Assembly (NCBI GenBank): GCA_013350335.1
Contig: CM023538.1
Span: 57,146,769 to 57,210,768 of the forward strand
DNA length: 64,000 nucleotides
Direction of reading: 5' to 3'
Source of the DNA: Chimonanthus salicifolius
Taxonomy: Eukaryota > Streptophyta > Magnoliopsida > Laurales > Calycanthaceae
Under the pieces are notes generated by a model. It worked only from the letters and a program-made list of their open reading frames with translations. It searched no databases and was not told the origin of the DNA. Positions within the stretch are counted from its first letter, which is position 1; each line of letters begins with the position of its first letter. Below, in pieces: positions 37,171 to 50,169 of the stretch. The position numbers were made by a program, and so were the translations under genes.

Positions 37171-37827
37171 CATTAAGAAATTAACGAAAATTTGCCCATT
37201 TACATTTATTTTTAATTAAAGAAAAATGTCAATGGCCAAATTTATATTGTAGTAGCCGAATTTATGTACGGTCTTCTACACACATATCATAGTGGATAAT
37301 ACATTGTAGGAGTGATTTTACCCTTATGATTCGAGCGATACACATCATATCAAATTCGTTTCCAAAAATGAGATATCCATATTTAAAAAAAATTCGATTT
37401 CGTAAACTTATTTGAAAATGCAAAGATGAGAGTGGATGACTTTGCTATTTTTCTTCAATCAAAAGACTTCTTTCTATCACTTTTGGAAAAAAAGTAGAGT
37501 CTTGATTATAATTTGTTTGTAAGAAATTCTTTGGTTTCTAGAATTTCCACTACGTTTACGTAAGGCATGGAAGTCAAAAGTCAGCAGTGCTGACATTTTC
37601 GGTGGGAACAAAATTAATATATCCTTCAGTGGAATATTAAATGACAAATATGTCCTCAATGTGGGTTGTCACTGAAGACCTTACTCCTCATCATGGCTTA
37701 AGAAATTGGACCCAAGGCCCAAATGGCCCAACTGCAGGTCCAATATTGCTAGTTGCCACATCAAATAAATGTAAATTGATTAAATTATTAAAGAAAAATA
37801 ATCATGTGCTATCATCCTAAGACTAAG

Positions 37828-37976
37828 ATCTTTTAATATATTTTCACTCCATCCCAATAGACTATTTCTCGTAAAATTATCCTATGGATAGAGAGACTTA
37901 CACATGTCTCGAAGATTAGTCGCATGCTCTAAGAGACCTGAATATCTTAATCATAAGAAAAAAAATCTTTTAATAT
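37828..37976 (+). mobile_element. SINE 3' fragment with target duplication (copy A)
   Basis: The insertion 37840-37964 is flanked by ATCTTTTAATAT on both sides. Its body contains the family 3' word CTCTAAGAGACCTGAA and an A-rich tail. The same insertion is in copy B (45221-45350), so it predates the duplication. Confidence 0.65.
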
Positions 37977-40756
37977 TTAGAATAAAAAAGAATAGTGGAG
38001 AATATGCAATAAATTTAATTTTATAAAGGGTATTATCATTTTTATCGTTAAAATATCGAAAAATTATTGTTTCTCATTAATATTGGAATTTAACCATTTT
38101 TCTTTGTTATTGTCACCAAAATGTAGCATTTTCATGATAATATAGCAAAAATCTGATGATGTTGCGATAGTAACGACATTTTTTTAATCTTTTAAGTTAT
38201 AATCATTGGTGATTCGATTTAATTCCTTTAATAACTTCAATGATAATATTTAGGATTGAACTTATATGACATCATTTGGTATTTTATAGTTAAAGAAATA
38301 TTGGATAATGAATTATATTTCTTTTGTTAGTTAATTACTAAAATAATATGTTTCTTGTAGTATATTTGTACTTTAATCATAAATTTAGTACTGGTTATTT
38401 AAAATTTATTTTATTTATATACGTATTATTTTTAATATTATATTCTCTGCAAGATTTTCCCGTAATGTTCAGGTAGAAATCCTAAAATTTGAAAATATCT
38501 CGATATCACATGTAACTGATAATATTTGGAGAATGGTTTTTGTGACGATGCTCAAGATATATGGGATCACCTCTTAAAAATTTAGTTGTTTATTAATTTT
38601 TATATACATAGATATATAGGTATGTATTTCTAGATTTTGTAAAACTATTAGACCCACCATTTGATTGATCAAATAACAAGTATTTAATTAAAAAATTAAT
38701 CGCACACCTCTCATTTGATTCATTTAGATCAATTAAAAATATGTGTTTAAATTTGTAATTTACCAATATCTAATTTAATCGGAGAACTTATGGGAAGGTT
38801 TTTAAGAAATAATATGTATAATCTAAATTAAAATTACTATATATATATATTACTTGGATTAGGCTATAGAAACTGAAATGCTAATTATTTGGATCTTTAT
38901 AGCATATTCCACGATACTAACTGTCTGTCTGCCCGTATACTGATTCTATACATGCCTGAAATAATAGGCGAAGATCTGAGGCGCTAAATTTTGGAGGTCA
39001 AGAGTTACCCCAGGTAATACGAAAATCCCTCCTTTGAACTCATAAACCCGACAAGCACTGTATCATCTTATGTACTTTCAAAGTTTTTATATACTCCAAT
39101 TATAGTATAAAACTCAATTTTCCTGAATTGAGTTGAATACAAGACTCGAGTCTTTGTATAAAATATTAAATGTATACTGTTAATTGAGTCAAAGTTTCAC
39201 CTGAATCAACCTTGACAACAATTTTTACTGGGACATGATGATTTTAAGCCCACCAAGTTTTTTAAGTGATCAATCAATCATATTTGCTATTAAGTTTTTA
39301 TTAGGTTGTCATATTTGTATTGAGTTGGGCCAAATCGAGTGAGTTTGACAGAGATTTTAAACAGGAATACATAATCAATTGTAAAGGGAGGCCTTGGCTG
39401 GCTGACTGCCTAGGCCAGGAGAGGAAGAGTGGGATGTGGGTACTCATTAATGGTGGAAATAGGCTTTTATATCGATCGAAGGGCTTGAATTTGTAAGAGT
39501 TGGGGTGATGGCCAAGAACTTGTTTCAAGAAGTTAGAGTTATAAATTCGATTCACTCTACTTCAAATGGTCAATTTTCCGTATATGTAGATAGAAAGGCT
39601 TGTACATGTCTCGAGAATTAGTTGGTGCTCTAAGAGACTTGAACACCTTGGTCTTGAACAAAATCGATTACCTTTACAGGTATAGAACATGCTCTACAGG
39701 TATAGAGTCTCATGACATGTATCCTTTCCTCTATGATAGGGTTGGTTAATTGGATCCATTCATATCTCCATTCCAACCAGCCCTTAACAAAATGAATTAC
39801 ATAACCTATTTCATTCTCTCATTCCTCGGGCCATTTACCACTGTGGCTACATGTGTTAATCAATCAAAGGGGTTTAATCAAATCTTAAGATTAGTGGAAA
39901 TCCATGAGGTGGTTAACCCACTAACCTTCTGGGCTAGCATAGGAGAGATTATTTTCCACTAAAAAACTATGTGTTTTCTAATTTTATGATATTTTTTTTA
40001 TGCGAGATCGAAAGTGTTTGATGCTAGTGATTCTTTTCTCTCTCTTTTTTTTCTTTTTAAATTAGTGAAATTTTCTTGTTCTAAGACATAGTAGCCAAGC
40101 AAGTATGCAATTTCGGTTAGGGTCAATTAAAATCGGACTGGCCTAATTCAAAATATAGATAAATTAACACAACTCATTTAAAATATGAATTTGATTTGAA
40201 CAAAAACTTTATTCCGTTTTAATTTAAATAAAAATAAGATCATATTTTGTATAACTTGATTTGCTCAATTTATTTAAGTAATAAATAAGTGGAGAATTTA
40301 AGTTATATCTGATCTTATTTTAATAATTTATTCTCTTCCTTTTTCTTTTCCTTTTTTTTTTTTTTAATTTTAACTCAAGGGACTTCCTCTATGGTATCTC
40401 ACCCAAGAGTCCACTATTAGATGATGAGATGGGAGGCGGCAGGGGATCATTTTTCTTCACCACATATGACCTAAAACCTACAATAATTTTTTTAATATTA
40501 ATTTCATTTTCTAAGCTTAAGTGATGGAAGCTTCGTGGAAGGCACCTTAAAAGACCCAACAACTATTGTTGGATGGGTGTGCATTCTACAGCCGGCTTCT
40601 ATGACCTAGGGTTTCAAATATTTTGCAATATTTAAAACATTAGATACTTTAATCTATGCATTTAGCAGCTAGTAGATTAAAAGTAAATATAAAAAAAAAT
40701 AAAAGATTTCGTATTGTGGTAGCTATCCTAAACAATTGGATCTCCATCTCACTTAA

Positions 40757-41072
40757 AAACTTCCTTAGACCTCTTCGACTTTAGTAATAAACTCAAAAGT
40801 TAGTTTCAAATCTTTGTTCGAGTAGAGTAACTCGAACGAGTTTTTGGAGTTGATTCGGAAAAACTTAGTAAAACTCGTTGACTTGAAAGTCTATCAAATC
40901 GAGTCAACTTGGACAAACTTCCTTGGACCTCTTCGACTCTAGCAATAAACTCGAAAGTTAGTTTGAAATCTTTATTCGAGTCGAGTAACTCGAACGCATT
41001 TTTAGACTTGACTCGAAAAAACTCAATAAAACTCGTTGACTTGAAAGTCTACCAGATCGAGTCAACTCGGAC
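40757..41072. repeat. 158-bp tandem repeat, two units (copy B)
   Basis: Units start at 40757 and 40915 with the end marked at 41073, the same arrangement as copy A. The local tandem repeat therefore predates the large duplication. Confidence 0.85.
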
Positions 41073-41391
41073 AAACTCGTCCATTCTTTTTTTTTTTTAA
41101 TTTTTAAACTAAGTCAACAATTACTCTCTCTATCATCTAATGACAATCGCACAATAAGATTTTGATCTGAATAAAATTTCCCCTAATTTCTTAAGAAATG
41201 GGGATGTAGAATTTAGGCCATTGGAGTACTATGCAATTTTTAAAGTGGGGCCAATCAGATTGTCCTCATTATTGACTCTGTCACTCTAAAATTTAGGCTC
41301 ATTCATGAAAATCTTAAATTTTAGATGTTTAATTAAAAAGTAAAGATCAACGTGATGGATAATGATACTTTATTTTTGAAGAAGAAAAGAT

Positions 41392-41571
41392 AGAATGATC
41401 AAGCCAGCCCTGGGCATAGGCTGCGTAGGCCGCCACCTAAGGCCTCCAGATAGAAAGGGTCCCTACACACTTAAATTCATTATTATACCGATTACAAAGG
41501 CCCATCAAATCTCACTCCACTTAAAGCCTCTGAAATTTTAGGGGATCTCAAAGCCGGCCCTTAGAATGATC
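41392..41571. mobile_element. hAT-like MITE with target duplication (copy B)
   Basis: The element is 41401-41562, from AAGCCAGCCCTGG to AAGCCGGCCCTT. AGAATGATC flanks it on both sides (41392-41400 and 41563-41571). GGCC-rich ends are typical of a common plant hAT MITE type. Confidence 0.7.
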
Positions 41572-43510
41572 TTGAAGTGATTTGAATTGATTATATGTAC
41601 GCAATGGTTCTAATCTTATGTCCTAATTGAAAGTCTTCCTAACCATTATTATAGTGTTGCCTTGGAATAAAAAATATGCCAATGCAGACTATGTTCTCAC
41701 ACATATGCCAATTATTCAAATTATTTTAAACCTTCAAAAATTTATTATAGTCCTACATTTGGAGGAAATTACTGGCAGCTTATCCTCTAATCTCCACACA
41801 TGTGGTTTGAAAAGTCATCAATCTACAAAATCTACCTTGTTAAAATTGAGGGGCAAGGTGTAAACCGAGATAGGAATCTAATCAAAAGGCTAAAAATTTG
41901 TCTCAGAAATCGAAGTTATGAGTTCAATTTCCTCTCGACTCTAAAGAGCTACTCTCCGTAAAGTATTTGGTGAGTGAGTAAGAAGACTTTCATATGTTTC
42001 GAAGATTAATCGGATGCTCTAAGAGATCTGCACAGCTTTATCATAAAAGAAACCAAAATTAACTCTAAAATAATGTTTTTATTCATTTAGATTTAGAACA
42101 TCTAAAACACATTTTCAACCATCCATTAGTTGACAGCCATTTCAATGGTGATGATGGTTTGATTAATGTGGGGTCCATCCTAATTACTCCATAAACAACA
42201 AAATCCATAGTTAAAATCTATGACTTGACACATTCTAGGTCAAATCATGATTATAGAAAATGAGATCTCAAAAAGGATCTTTGTTGAGTGGAATAGTATG
42301 ATTTGAGTCTTTTTTTTTTTAAGTTAACATAGTATGATTTGAGTCTTCACCTCCTAGAAGAGGAGCACATGGGCATTAATAATAGCCAGGCTATGCAGAT
42401 TTCAAAGGGTTCTACTCTTTTTACTCTAAAATAAAAAAGTTTGAGTGCTTTATTCAATTATAGAATATGGAAATTGAGTTTTGAGATGTATAACGGCTTT
42501 TTTTTTTAATAGGAAATTTAACATATTTACATATAAAAAATTAATTTATAAAGAGTTTGGCTAACGAGACTTTTTAACGAAATATGTCATCAAATAGTTG
42601 AGTCTCACGTAATTGCGTTCATTTGATAGGTGATTAGATGGATATAAAATATATAAGGTTTCATTGTCAATTGATAATTCAAGTTGTATAATCTTGGCAT
42701 TTTTTAATTTTGATTAGTAAATGACTATTGATATTTGAAAAGTTTAAAATTAAGTGATAGAATGATCAGATAGACGTGAAATTTTATATATTACTAATCA
42801 TATGGTCCTCTTTACATCGCACTCAACTAAGTACACTTGAAGATCCATTAGATGACTTGTCTCATTAGAGAGTATTTTTTTTTTTTTTTTTGCGTATTTG
42901 TTCATTGTAAATGTAACTCGGTCAAATGTAAGTGAGATTATGGATATAGATCTTACCCATTTCCCAATGGCTCATGTCCACATTCAGAACCACATTCAAT
43001 TTTTTTCTTTTTATAATCGAGGGGAACCACGAGGCAAATTCCCCCTAAACCCCTCGGTGAAACGCCCCACCTCTACACAGGACACCCCTTGTTTACGCTA
43101 GCCAGGACTCAAACTCACTACCTCATTCAATAGATTCAAACTTTTAAATATGTTAGAAATTTGTTCCAAACCAGTTTATTCTGTGAATGGATGTTATGGA
43201 TAACTGAATCGGAAGAGACCCATTTCTAGATCTAATCTTGTCGAAATAGAGAGAAGTGTGATAAGGATTATTATAAGTGTATGCAAGATCTAATATAATA
43301 TTTCAATAAATTTCTTATTAAATTAGTTTTTTCTTTGATTCTCCATTATAATACAAATTTAAAAAATTCTCATCAATACCACTTATTGATCTACAAAGTC
43401 GATAGGAGTGGTGTGATTTCATTATTTGAAGGTTTATATACCAACTGAATCTAAAAATTAAGCAAGCCATGAGTAGGGGGTTTATCTAAAATTAATAAAA
43501 AGTAAGAGAG

Positions 43511-43734
43511 AAGATTTTACAAAACTATAACGTCAAGGGATTGGTATGTTGGTTAGAATATGTCTCAAGAAACATGAGTCGTGAGTTCGAATCCTATCCT
43601 ACCCCTAAGAACCGGTGCTCGTAGTTTTACTCTGTGTCTATGGGTGGGAAGGTTTGAACACGTTCTGAGGGCTAGTTGTGTACTCTAAGAGGCCCTAGAC
43701 ACGTTGGTAAAAAAAAAGATTTTATAAAACTATT
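43511..43734 (+). mobile_element. Complete tRNA-derived SINE (copy B)
   Basis: It has an A-box region (TTGGTATGTTGGTTAGAA), B box (GAGTTCGAATCC), 3' domain (TGTGTACTCTAAGAGGCCCT) and A tail. The flanking duplication AAGATTTTACAAAACTAT / AAGATTTTATAAAACTAT has one mismatch. The body runs from about 43529 to 43716. Confidence 0.85.
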
Positions 43735-43877
43735 CATTAATTAAAAAACTTTTACATCTATAATCACATATAGAATTAAAAATTAACATAAACTAAACTC
43801 CTATCTTAACTTGGTCTCTATACTTGAAGTTCTAACTTATCAACTTTTTATATTAAATCAAAATGAATGTTTTACAC

Positions 43878-44170
43878 TCTAAATCAATGTTAATCAGAAC
43901 CAGCTCGTCTAACGAATCATTTTTGAGACATTTTGGATTCAATCGGGTTCAAGCCGGTCAAGTAATAGTATAATATAAATATTAAATATAACATTAAGTA
44001 AGATACATTTTACAAATAATATTAATATAAATATTAAAAATAACATTCAAACTCTGAGTAATATACCAAAACTGTGAAAGATATAGGATAAAAGTGGTAA
44101 TAAATATATATATTTCAAATATATATATTTTTTATATTTTGAAGGGGAATTTTTTAAAAAAAATCAAAAT
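43878..44170. mobile_element. Uninterrupted copy of the TIR element at 1.6-5.2 kb
   Basis: It is the reverse complement of the two halves at 1579-1865 and 5023-5214. It begins TCAATGTTAATCAGAACC and reads through the site where the solo LTR sits at 1866. The far end is decayed, so no second terminus is assigned. Confidence 0.6.
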
Positions 44171-45207
44171 TGGTTAAGCATAAGCTCAAGCTGGGTCATT
44201 TATATTTTCTCTGAATTTTGGAAAACACGCTATGCTTTAAAAATATTAAAAACCGTTCGTCAATACCGTCTATTAGGTAAAATAACAAAAATATCCTTTT
44301 TATAAAGAATAAAGAAAAAAAAATTATATTCAAACACTTCTTATAAAATAAGAAATATTCATTGACAATTAATAAAGTAAAAATGAGAGATGAACTTGAG
44401 AAAAAAAAGGGTAAAAAATAATCATAAAAATATTTTTAAGGTTTTGCATGAGTATTTAAGAGAACCTCTAAAGCCCCATGAAAAAACAAATTTTATCACT
44501 ATATTAACATTTTTTACATTAAATAAATATTAAGAAATTAATGAAAATTTGCCCATTTGCATTTTTTTTTAATTAATGAAAAATGTCAACGGCCGAATTT
44601 ATACCGTAGTGGCCGAATTTATGTACAGACGGCTACACACATATCACAGTAGATGATACATTGCAGTGGTGATTTTATCTTTATAATTTGACCGATACAC
44701 ATCAGTATCAAATTCGTTTTCAAAGTTGAGATATCCATATTATAAAAAAAATTCGATGTTGAAAACTTATTTGAAAATGCAAAGATGAGAGTGGATGACT
44801 TTGCTATTTTTCTTCAATCAAAAGACTTCTTTCTATCACTTTTGGAAAAAAAGTAGAGTCTTGATTATAATTTGTTTGTAAGAAATTCTTTGGTTTCTAC
44901 AATTTCCACCGTTTACGTGTGGAATGGAAGTCAAAAGCAGCAGGGTTGGCATTTTAGGTGGGAACAAAATCAACATATCCTTCAGTGGAATATTAAATTA
45001 CAAATATGCCCTCAATGTGGGTTCTCACTGTAGACGGTAGACCTTGCTCCATATCATGGCTGAAGAAATTGGACCTAAGGCCCAATGGCCCAACTGCGGG
45101 TCCAATATTGCTAGTTGCTACATCAAATAAATGTAAATTGATTAAATTATTAAAGAAAAATAATCATGTGCAGAAAAATAATCATGTGCTATCATCCTAA
45201 GGCTAAG

Positions 45208-45363
45208 ATCTTTTAATATTTTTTCACTCCATTTCAAAAGACTATTTCCCATAAAATTATTCAGTGTGTATGGATAGACAGGCTTACACATGTCTCGAGA
45301 ATTAGTCGCATGCTCTAAGAGACCTGAATACCTTAATCAGAAGAAAAAAAATCTTTTAATATT
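45208..45363 (+). mobile_element. SINE 3' fragment with target duplication (copy B)
   Basis: The insertion is 45221-45350 with ATCTTTTAATATT on both sides, and shares CTCTAAGAGACCTGAA and an A-rich tail with other family members. Confidence 0.65.
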
Positions 45364-46339
45364 TAAAATAAAAAAGAATAATTGAGAATATGCCATAAAT
45401 TTAATTTTATCTTTTGTGCTATTTTTGTTCATAATGCTTTCATTATGAATTACAATTATTCTCTTTCTATCTTCAATGGCTTCATTTGAGACTAATGCAA
45501 TAAATATCAAGGATATTATCATTTTTATCGTTAAAATATCGAAAAATTATTGTTTCTCATTAATATTGGAATTTAACCATTTTTCTTTGTTATTGTCACC
45601 AAAATGTAGCATTTTCGTGATAATATAGCAAAAATCTGATGATGTTGCGATATTAACGACATTTTTTTAATCTTTTAAGTTATAATCATTGGTGATTCGA
45701 TTTAATTCCTTTAATAACTTCAATGATAATGTTTAGGATTGAACTTATATGACATCATTTGGTATTTTATAGTTAAAGAAATATTGGATAATGAATTATA
45801 TTTCTTTGGATAGTTAATTACTAAAATAATATGTTTCTTGTAGTATATTTGTACTTTAATCATAAATTTAGTACTGGTTATTTAAAATTTAAATTTTATT
45901 TTATTTATATACGTATTATTTTTAATATTATATTCTGTGCAAGTTTTCCCGTAATGTCCTGATGGAAATCCTAAAATTTGAAAATATCTCGATATCACAT
46001 GTAACTGATAATATTTGGAGAATGGTTTTTGTGACGATGCTCAAGATGTATGGGATCACATCTTAAAAATTTAGTTGTTTATTAATTTTTATATACATAG
46101 ATATATAGGTATGTATTTTTAGATTTTGTGAAACTATTAGACCCACCATTTGATTGATCAAATAACAAGTATTTAATTAAAAAATTATTTATTTTATCGC
46201 ACACCTCTCATTTAATTCATTTAGATCAATTAAAAGTAATGTGTTTAAATTTGTAATTTACCAATATCTAAATAAATCGGAGCACTTATGGGAGGTTTTT
46301 AAAAAAATAAGATGTATAATCTAAATTAAAATTACTATA

Positions 46340-46897
46340 GAATATTAAAAGTGAGGTATGTATACTAAAAATTACTATATATATAATAAAATTACTACAA
46401 AAATTAAATTTCATATCACTCAACCAAAGGTATCTAGCTACTTCTAAAATAAGTAATGGATATGATCGGAAAGATCAAACTGACAACATAATTTTTTGTA
46501 ATGATTCAGGTATTCTAGTCTCTTAGAGTATCCGATTAATTTTTGAAGGACTGTACAAACTTCCCTACTCACATGCACTGAGTAAATCGATGGAGACTCA
46601 CTCTTTAGAGTAGAATGAGAATTAAACTGAAGACTCCTACTTCTTGAGACGAGTTCTCAATTCTCACTCCATCCCCTTCGAATTTTCAACATTTTATAAG
46701 TGAAAATTTATACAATTTAATTTTTAATAAAATCAAACATCTTGACATTATTCAGCATTTAAAATGAAATTATATAATTAAAGAGTGAGTCACAATTATA
46801 GAAAAAAACAAAGAGAGCATTTTATAATATATTATATAAAAAAAAAAATTAAAGTACTCTATTTTTTAATATAATATTCGAAGCGCAAAAGAGTCAT
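46340..46897. other. Intergenic, with a degenerate SINE (minus strand)
   Basis: About 46495-46690 resembles the SINE family on the minus strand (TCTCTTAGAGTATCCGATTA as 3' domain) with a decayed B box. The rest is AT-rich. Confidence 0.4.
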
Positions 46898-47212
46898 TTG
46901 ACAAATTTCACTTCCGCCGCTGCCGTTGAAAACTTTGCTAGCAGTCGTTCCCATCTTTCCTTCATATTTCCTTTTCCAAGAAATCTCTGCTCATTCTTCC
47001 ACATTTCTTCCTTTCTTCTTTTGACCGTCGATCTTTATCGGAAATTCTCTTCGACCCCAGGCGCTTTAATTTCTTCCTCTTCCTCTTCCCTTCTATTCGA
47101 TTCGATTCTATTCAATTCGATCACGCCGCCATCTCGCCAGCAGAAGTTCCAGCTGATGCCAAGGAGGTCGATTTCGAGCCAAGATCGGCGACCTGAAGAA
47201 GGATAAAAGGTA
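46898..47212 (+). other. Orphan exon-like segment (first exon or 5' UTR)
   Basis: This is a base-balanced island in AT-rich DNA. It has TC-rich leader-like sequence (TTCTTCCTCTTCCTC), an ATG reading MPRRSISSQDRRPEEG before a stop, and a donor-like AAAAG|GTATTG at the end. A second donor-like AACAG|GTAGTA lies near 47457. It resembles the 5' UTR exon of a plant gene whose body is absent or too diverged for me to see. No function is proposed. Confidence 0.3.
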
Positions 47213-48397
47213 TTGTCCCGATCAAGATCGATTCCTTTTATTGATTTCGAGATGGTTTTCCAATCTTTCCATGAAATTCGTTCTATTTTCCTGTTCCGAT
47301 GAATGGCTTTATTCAAACTTCTAATATTTATTTAAGAGTTGAAATGATTGGATCATTTGTGAGGTAGAAACCTGAGAAAGATCAAAACATTTCGTAGATT
47401 TTTAGGCTTTCCAATCGCCAAACTGATGATTTCAAGCTAAAATCCAAGAAGAACAGGTAGTAGGAAACTTTTCACTTTCCAGAATAAGATCTTATGAATT
47501 AGAGATAGGTTTTCCTTTTCTTTCTTTTTCCCGGAATTAGGATTGAATTCGAGATTGCAGTTTTGGGAAATTTTATTGGGAATGGAGAGATCTCTTCAAT
47601 AGTAATTGAAGATTTCAAGAATGGATTCCACTTTCATGCCTCTGTCAGTTGATGATTTCTTCACTTTGATTGTTTTTTTTTTTACAAAAATTAAATATCT
47701 TTAGCCTTCTTAAAATATTTCTTTGAAGATCTGTTGTTTCGAAATCCGAAATGATCATTTTTTTATTTTAACTCCACAAAGTTACGGCATAATATGATGG
47801 AGGTAACTTCAGTTTCACTCTTCTTTTATACACGTGGCATGCTTTCTTTTCACCCTCTTAATCATTAAATAATGTTAATATAAAAGAGATTAATTAGACA
47901 GCTAATGATCATTATTGGATGTCCCAACTTCCAATGTTGAAAAGTAGTCGATAATGGTTCTAAACATTTAATAGACTGAAATTTTTAGGCATTTATTAGG
48001 CTATTAGATTATGATTTTGACCGAGACAACAACTCCTCCAATATATATTATATTAGTTTATAAAGAAATAATTTGTGCATGAATCATTAGTGGCTTCATT
48101 CGTATATTAAAAATTGTTAAGAAAGATAAAACAATTGTTTAAGTATAATTTAACATATAATCAAATAAAATATTCTTTTGAAGAAGATTGGTAATCTACG
48201 TTAGGGACGATGTCATCATATAAAGGTGACAGTTCACATTACTCAGTCTCGAAGAGAAAACATGGAAGGTAACTTGTGAAAGTGGGTTTGGTGGTCAAAG
48301 AATACTGTTGAAATTTAAGAGGTTTTGGATTTAAATTAAGAGATATTTTTTAGTATTACTTGGCGTGATAAGCTCAAAACCCGAGTCATAGAATGTA
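47213..48397. other. Intergenic or intron-like DNA
   Basis: It follows the exon-like segment. Splice-like motifs occur but no coding exon is recognised. Confidence 0.35.
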
Positions 48398-48610
48398 AAG
48401 GTGATCAGGGGTCGAAATATCCGCTGATACATATCGTATCGGACGATATATATCTATTTTTTAGAGCATTATATCGGCCGATATCATATCGTATCAGCCG
48501 ATATTCACAATATTGGCCGTGTCATATCGGCCGATATTAAAATATCGGTCGATATTGGGAGGAAAGAGAAAAATATCAGTCGATATAGGTATTTGTACCC
48601 TGGAGGTGAT
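48398..48610. mobile_element. hAT-like MITE rich in CGGCCGATAT
   Basis: The element is 48406-48602, with ends CAGGGGTCGAAATA and TATTTGTACCCTG. An 8-bp target duplication AAGGTGAT / GAGGTGAT has one mismatch. The interior is a dense set of overlapping ATATCGGCCGATAT palindromes. Confidence 0.75.
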
Positions 48611-50169
48611 AAGCTCCCGCCATCTACAGTAGCTTATAATGATGATGATTAGTTTCCTACATTTTTGTACAGGAAGTTATCTAAAACGATTTAAAAAGAT
48701 CAGTTTTACAACAGATTTTTTTTTACTATGGACAAAATTTTATCAATCTAAATTGAAAACTTTTTTAATTTCTTTAAAGTATTCACCATGACAAAATTTT
48801 AACATCCATTTAATTGATAATCCATCAAAGACTCGGATTCATCATAAAATCATTTTGATTTATTTTATTAGGACGTTCAATTTTTCATAATTTAGTAATT
48901 TTATTATGCTGAGTACATAGTTACGCTAAAATTACCAGTTTACCACCCTCATTGAGTTGGCATGGTTTGGTCAATATTGGCGGACTCATTTAATATGTAC
49001 TCCACTGAATTAAAGAGTTTCTTCTAAAATTAGTTCGCTTGTAAAGGTGCACTCAGGTTCGGGTAAATGCAAATTCGAATCCTCCAATTCAAAAGGTGAG
49101 CGGGCTAATTTAACTCATTAATTTATTTTTAAATTGAGTTAAATTAAAATCGTTCTTTGTTATCATTCGATCTATCCAAATTATTTTTTATTGTTAACTC
49201 TTTAGAGTGATTATATTATAATAGTGAGACTTATTTTTTATAAATTTATTTTTATTTGAAATTATACCTTTATAATCTATAAAAGTTAAGTTATTTAGTT
49301 AATACATTAGTTGACTGGTGATCCAATTTAATTCAGCTTAAATTGATAGGTTTATTGAGATTTTAAAAATAAGTTGAGATAATAGATAAGGATAGAAGAG
49401 ATCAAAATATGAGTTGAATTGAAAAAAATGATTTAATAACTAATATTTGATTTTTAATTTAATCCGTATGTCTAAATTACACTCTTGATTGATGGAAAAA
49501 AGTTGTATTTTGATGTTTAGACCTTCTTATTTGTATTATTATATCAAAATGTTCAATTCTTTTAGAATATCTTATTAATTCTTATATATATCTTATTAAT
49601 TCTTATATATAGGTACAAATCTTTTCGTATCAATACATTAAACTAAATAAAATAAAGACTAAATAAAATAAGAATGATCCTTATGTATTGAACTTAAAAT
49701 CGCTAATTACTTCGGTTGGATCTTCACCCTCAACCCAACTCTCATTTGTTCCATATAATTTTTTTTATGTCGGTGTTAATTTTAAAATTTTAGATCGAAA
49801 TGAGCAAAACTTATGCGATTTATTTCATGTCATCGTGATCTTCTGACTCTACTTAGTGAGTATCCACATGAGGATTAAATGATGGGTCCAGATTTGGTTG
49901 AGCAGTCGTACGGCTATAATTGTCTGACATGTGAACAGAATTAAGTATTGTCGCATTGAATTCATGACATATTAAAGTGACAAAAGGATAGCCGTACGAT
50001 CTTCGTGGGAAGAGATCTAAGAAGGCTATGATGGTGGCTTTTGCTGCATGGGTTTTTAAGATTTTCGCGACTACCGCTTATAGGTGTTCGTCTATGTTTC
50101 TCTCTCCTCAATTTTTTTTTAAAAAAAATCGGTGGCTTTTTTTTTTAAGAAATTCATTTTAAAAAAATA
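48611..50169. other. AT-rich intergenic DNA
   Basis: No gene or bounded element is visible. A short direct duplication (ATATCTTATTAATTCTTATA) occurs near 49570-49610. Confidence 0.45.

Larger units (their letters stand above)
32427..38849. repeat. Tandem segmental duplication, copy A (6.4 kb)
   Basis: The whole interval is repeated in direct orientation at 38850-46339. Both begin TTACTTGGATTAGG and end near TCTAAATTAAAATTACTATA. In one 117-bp stretch (from about 33665) I count 7 substitutions between copies. Copy A holds SINE-like units at about 33065-33235 and 35440-35650, an insertion at 37840-37964 and a SINE at 37070 that is truncated here. I find no gene. The ORF at 35218-35454 is open in both copies but shows no sign of selection. 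Confidence 0.9.
38850..46339. repeat. Tandem segmental duplication, copy B (7.5 kb)
   Basis: Direct repeat of 32427-38849. It is longer mainly because it keeps about 880 bp (43650-44525) that copy A lost. Smaller B-only segments lie at about 42310-42350, 42465-42515 and 45410-45510. It contains no supported gene. Confidence 0.9.

Noticed and set aside
43540..43600. tRNA-like A and B boxes (also at 7.6, 26.5 and 29.4 kb).
   Set aside because: They lack a cloverleaf, carry poly-A tails and target duplications, so they are SINEs and not tRNA genes.
43650..44525. An 880-bp insertion in duplicate copy B.
   Set aside because: Copy A has only the first half of the SINE that is complete in B, so A carries a deletion instead.
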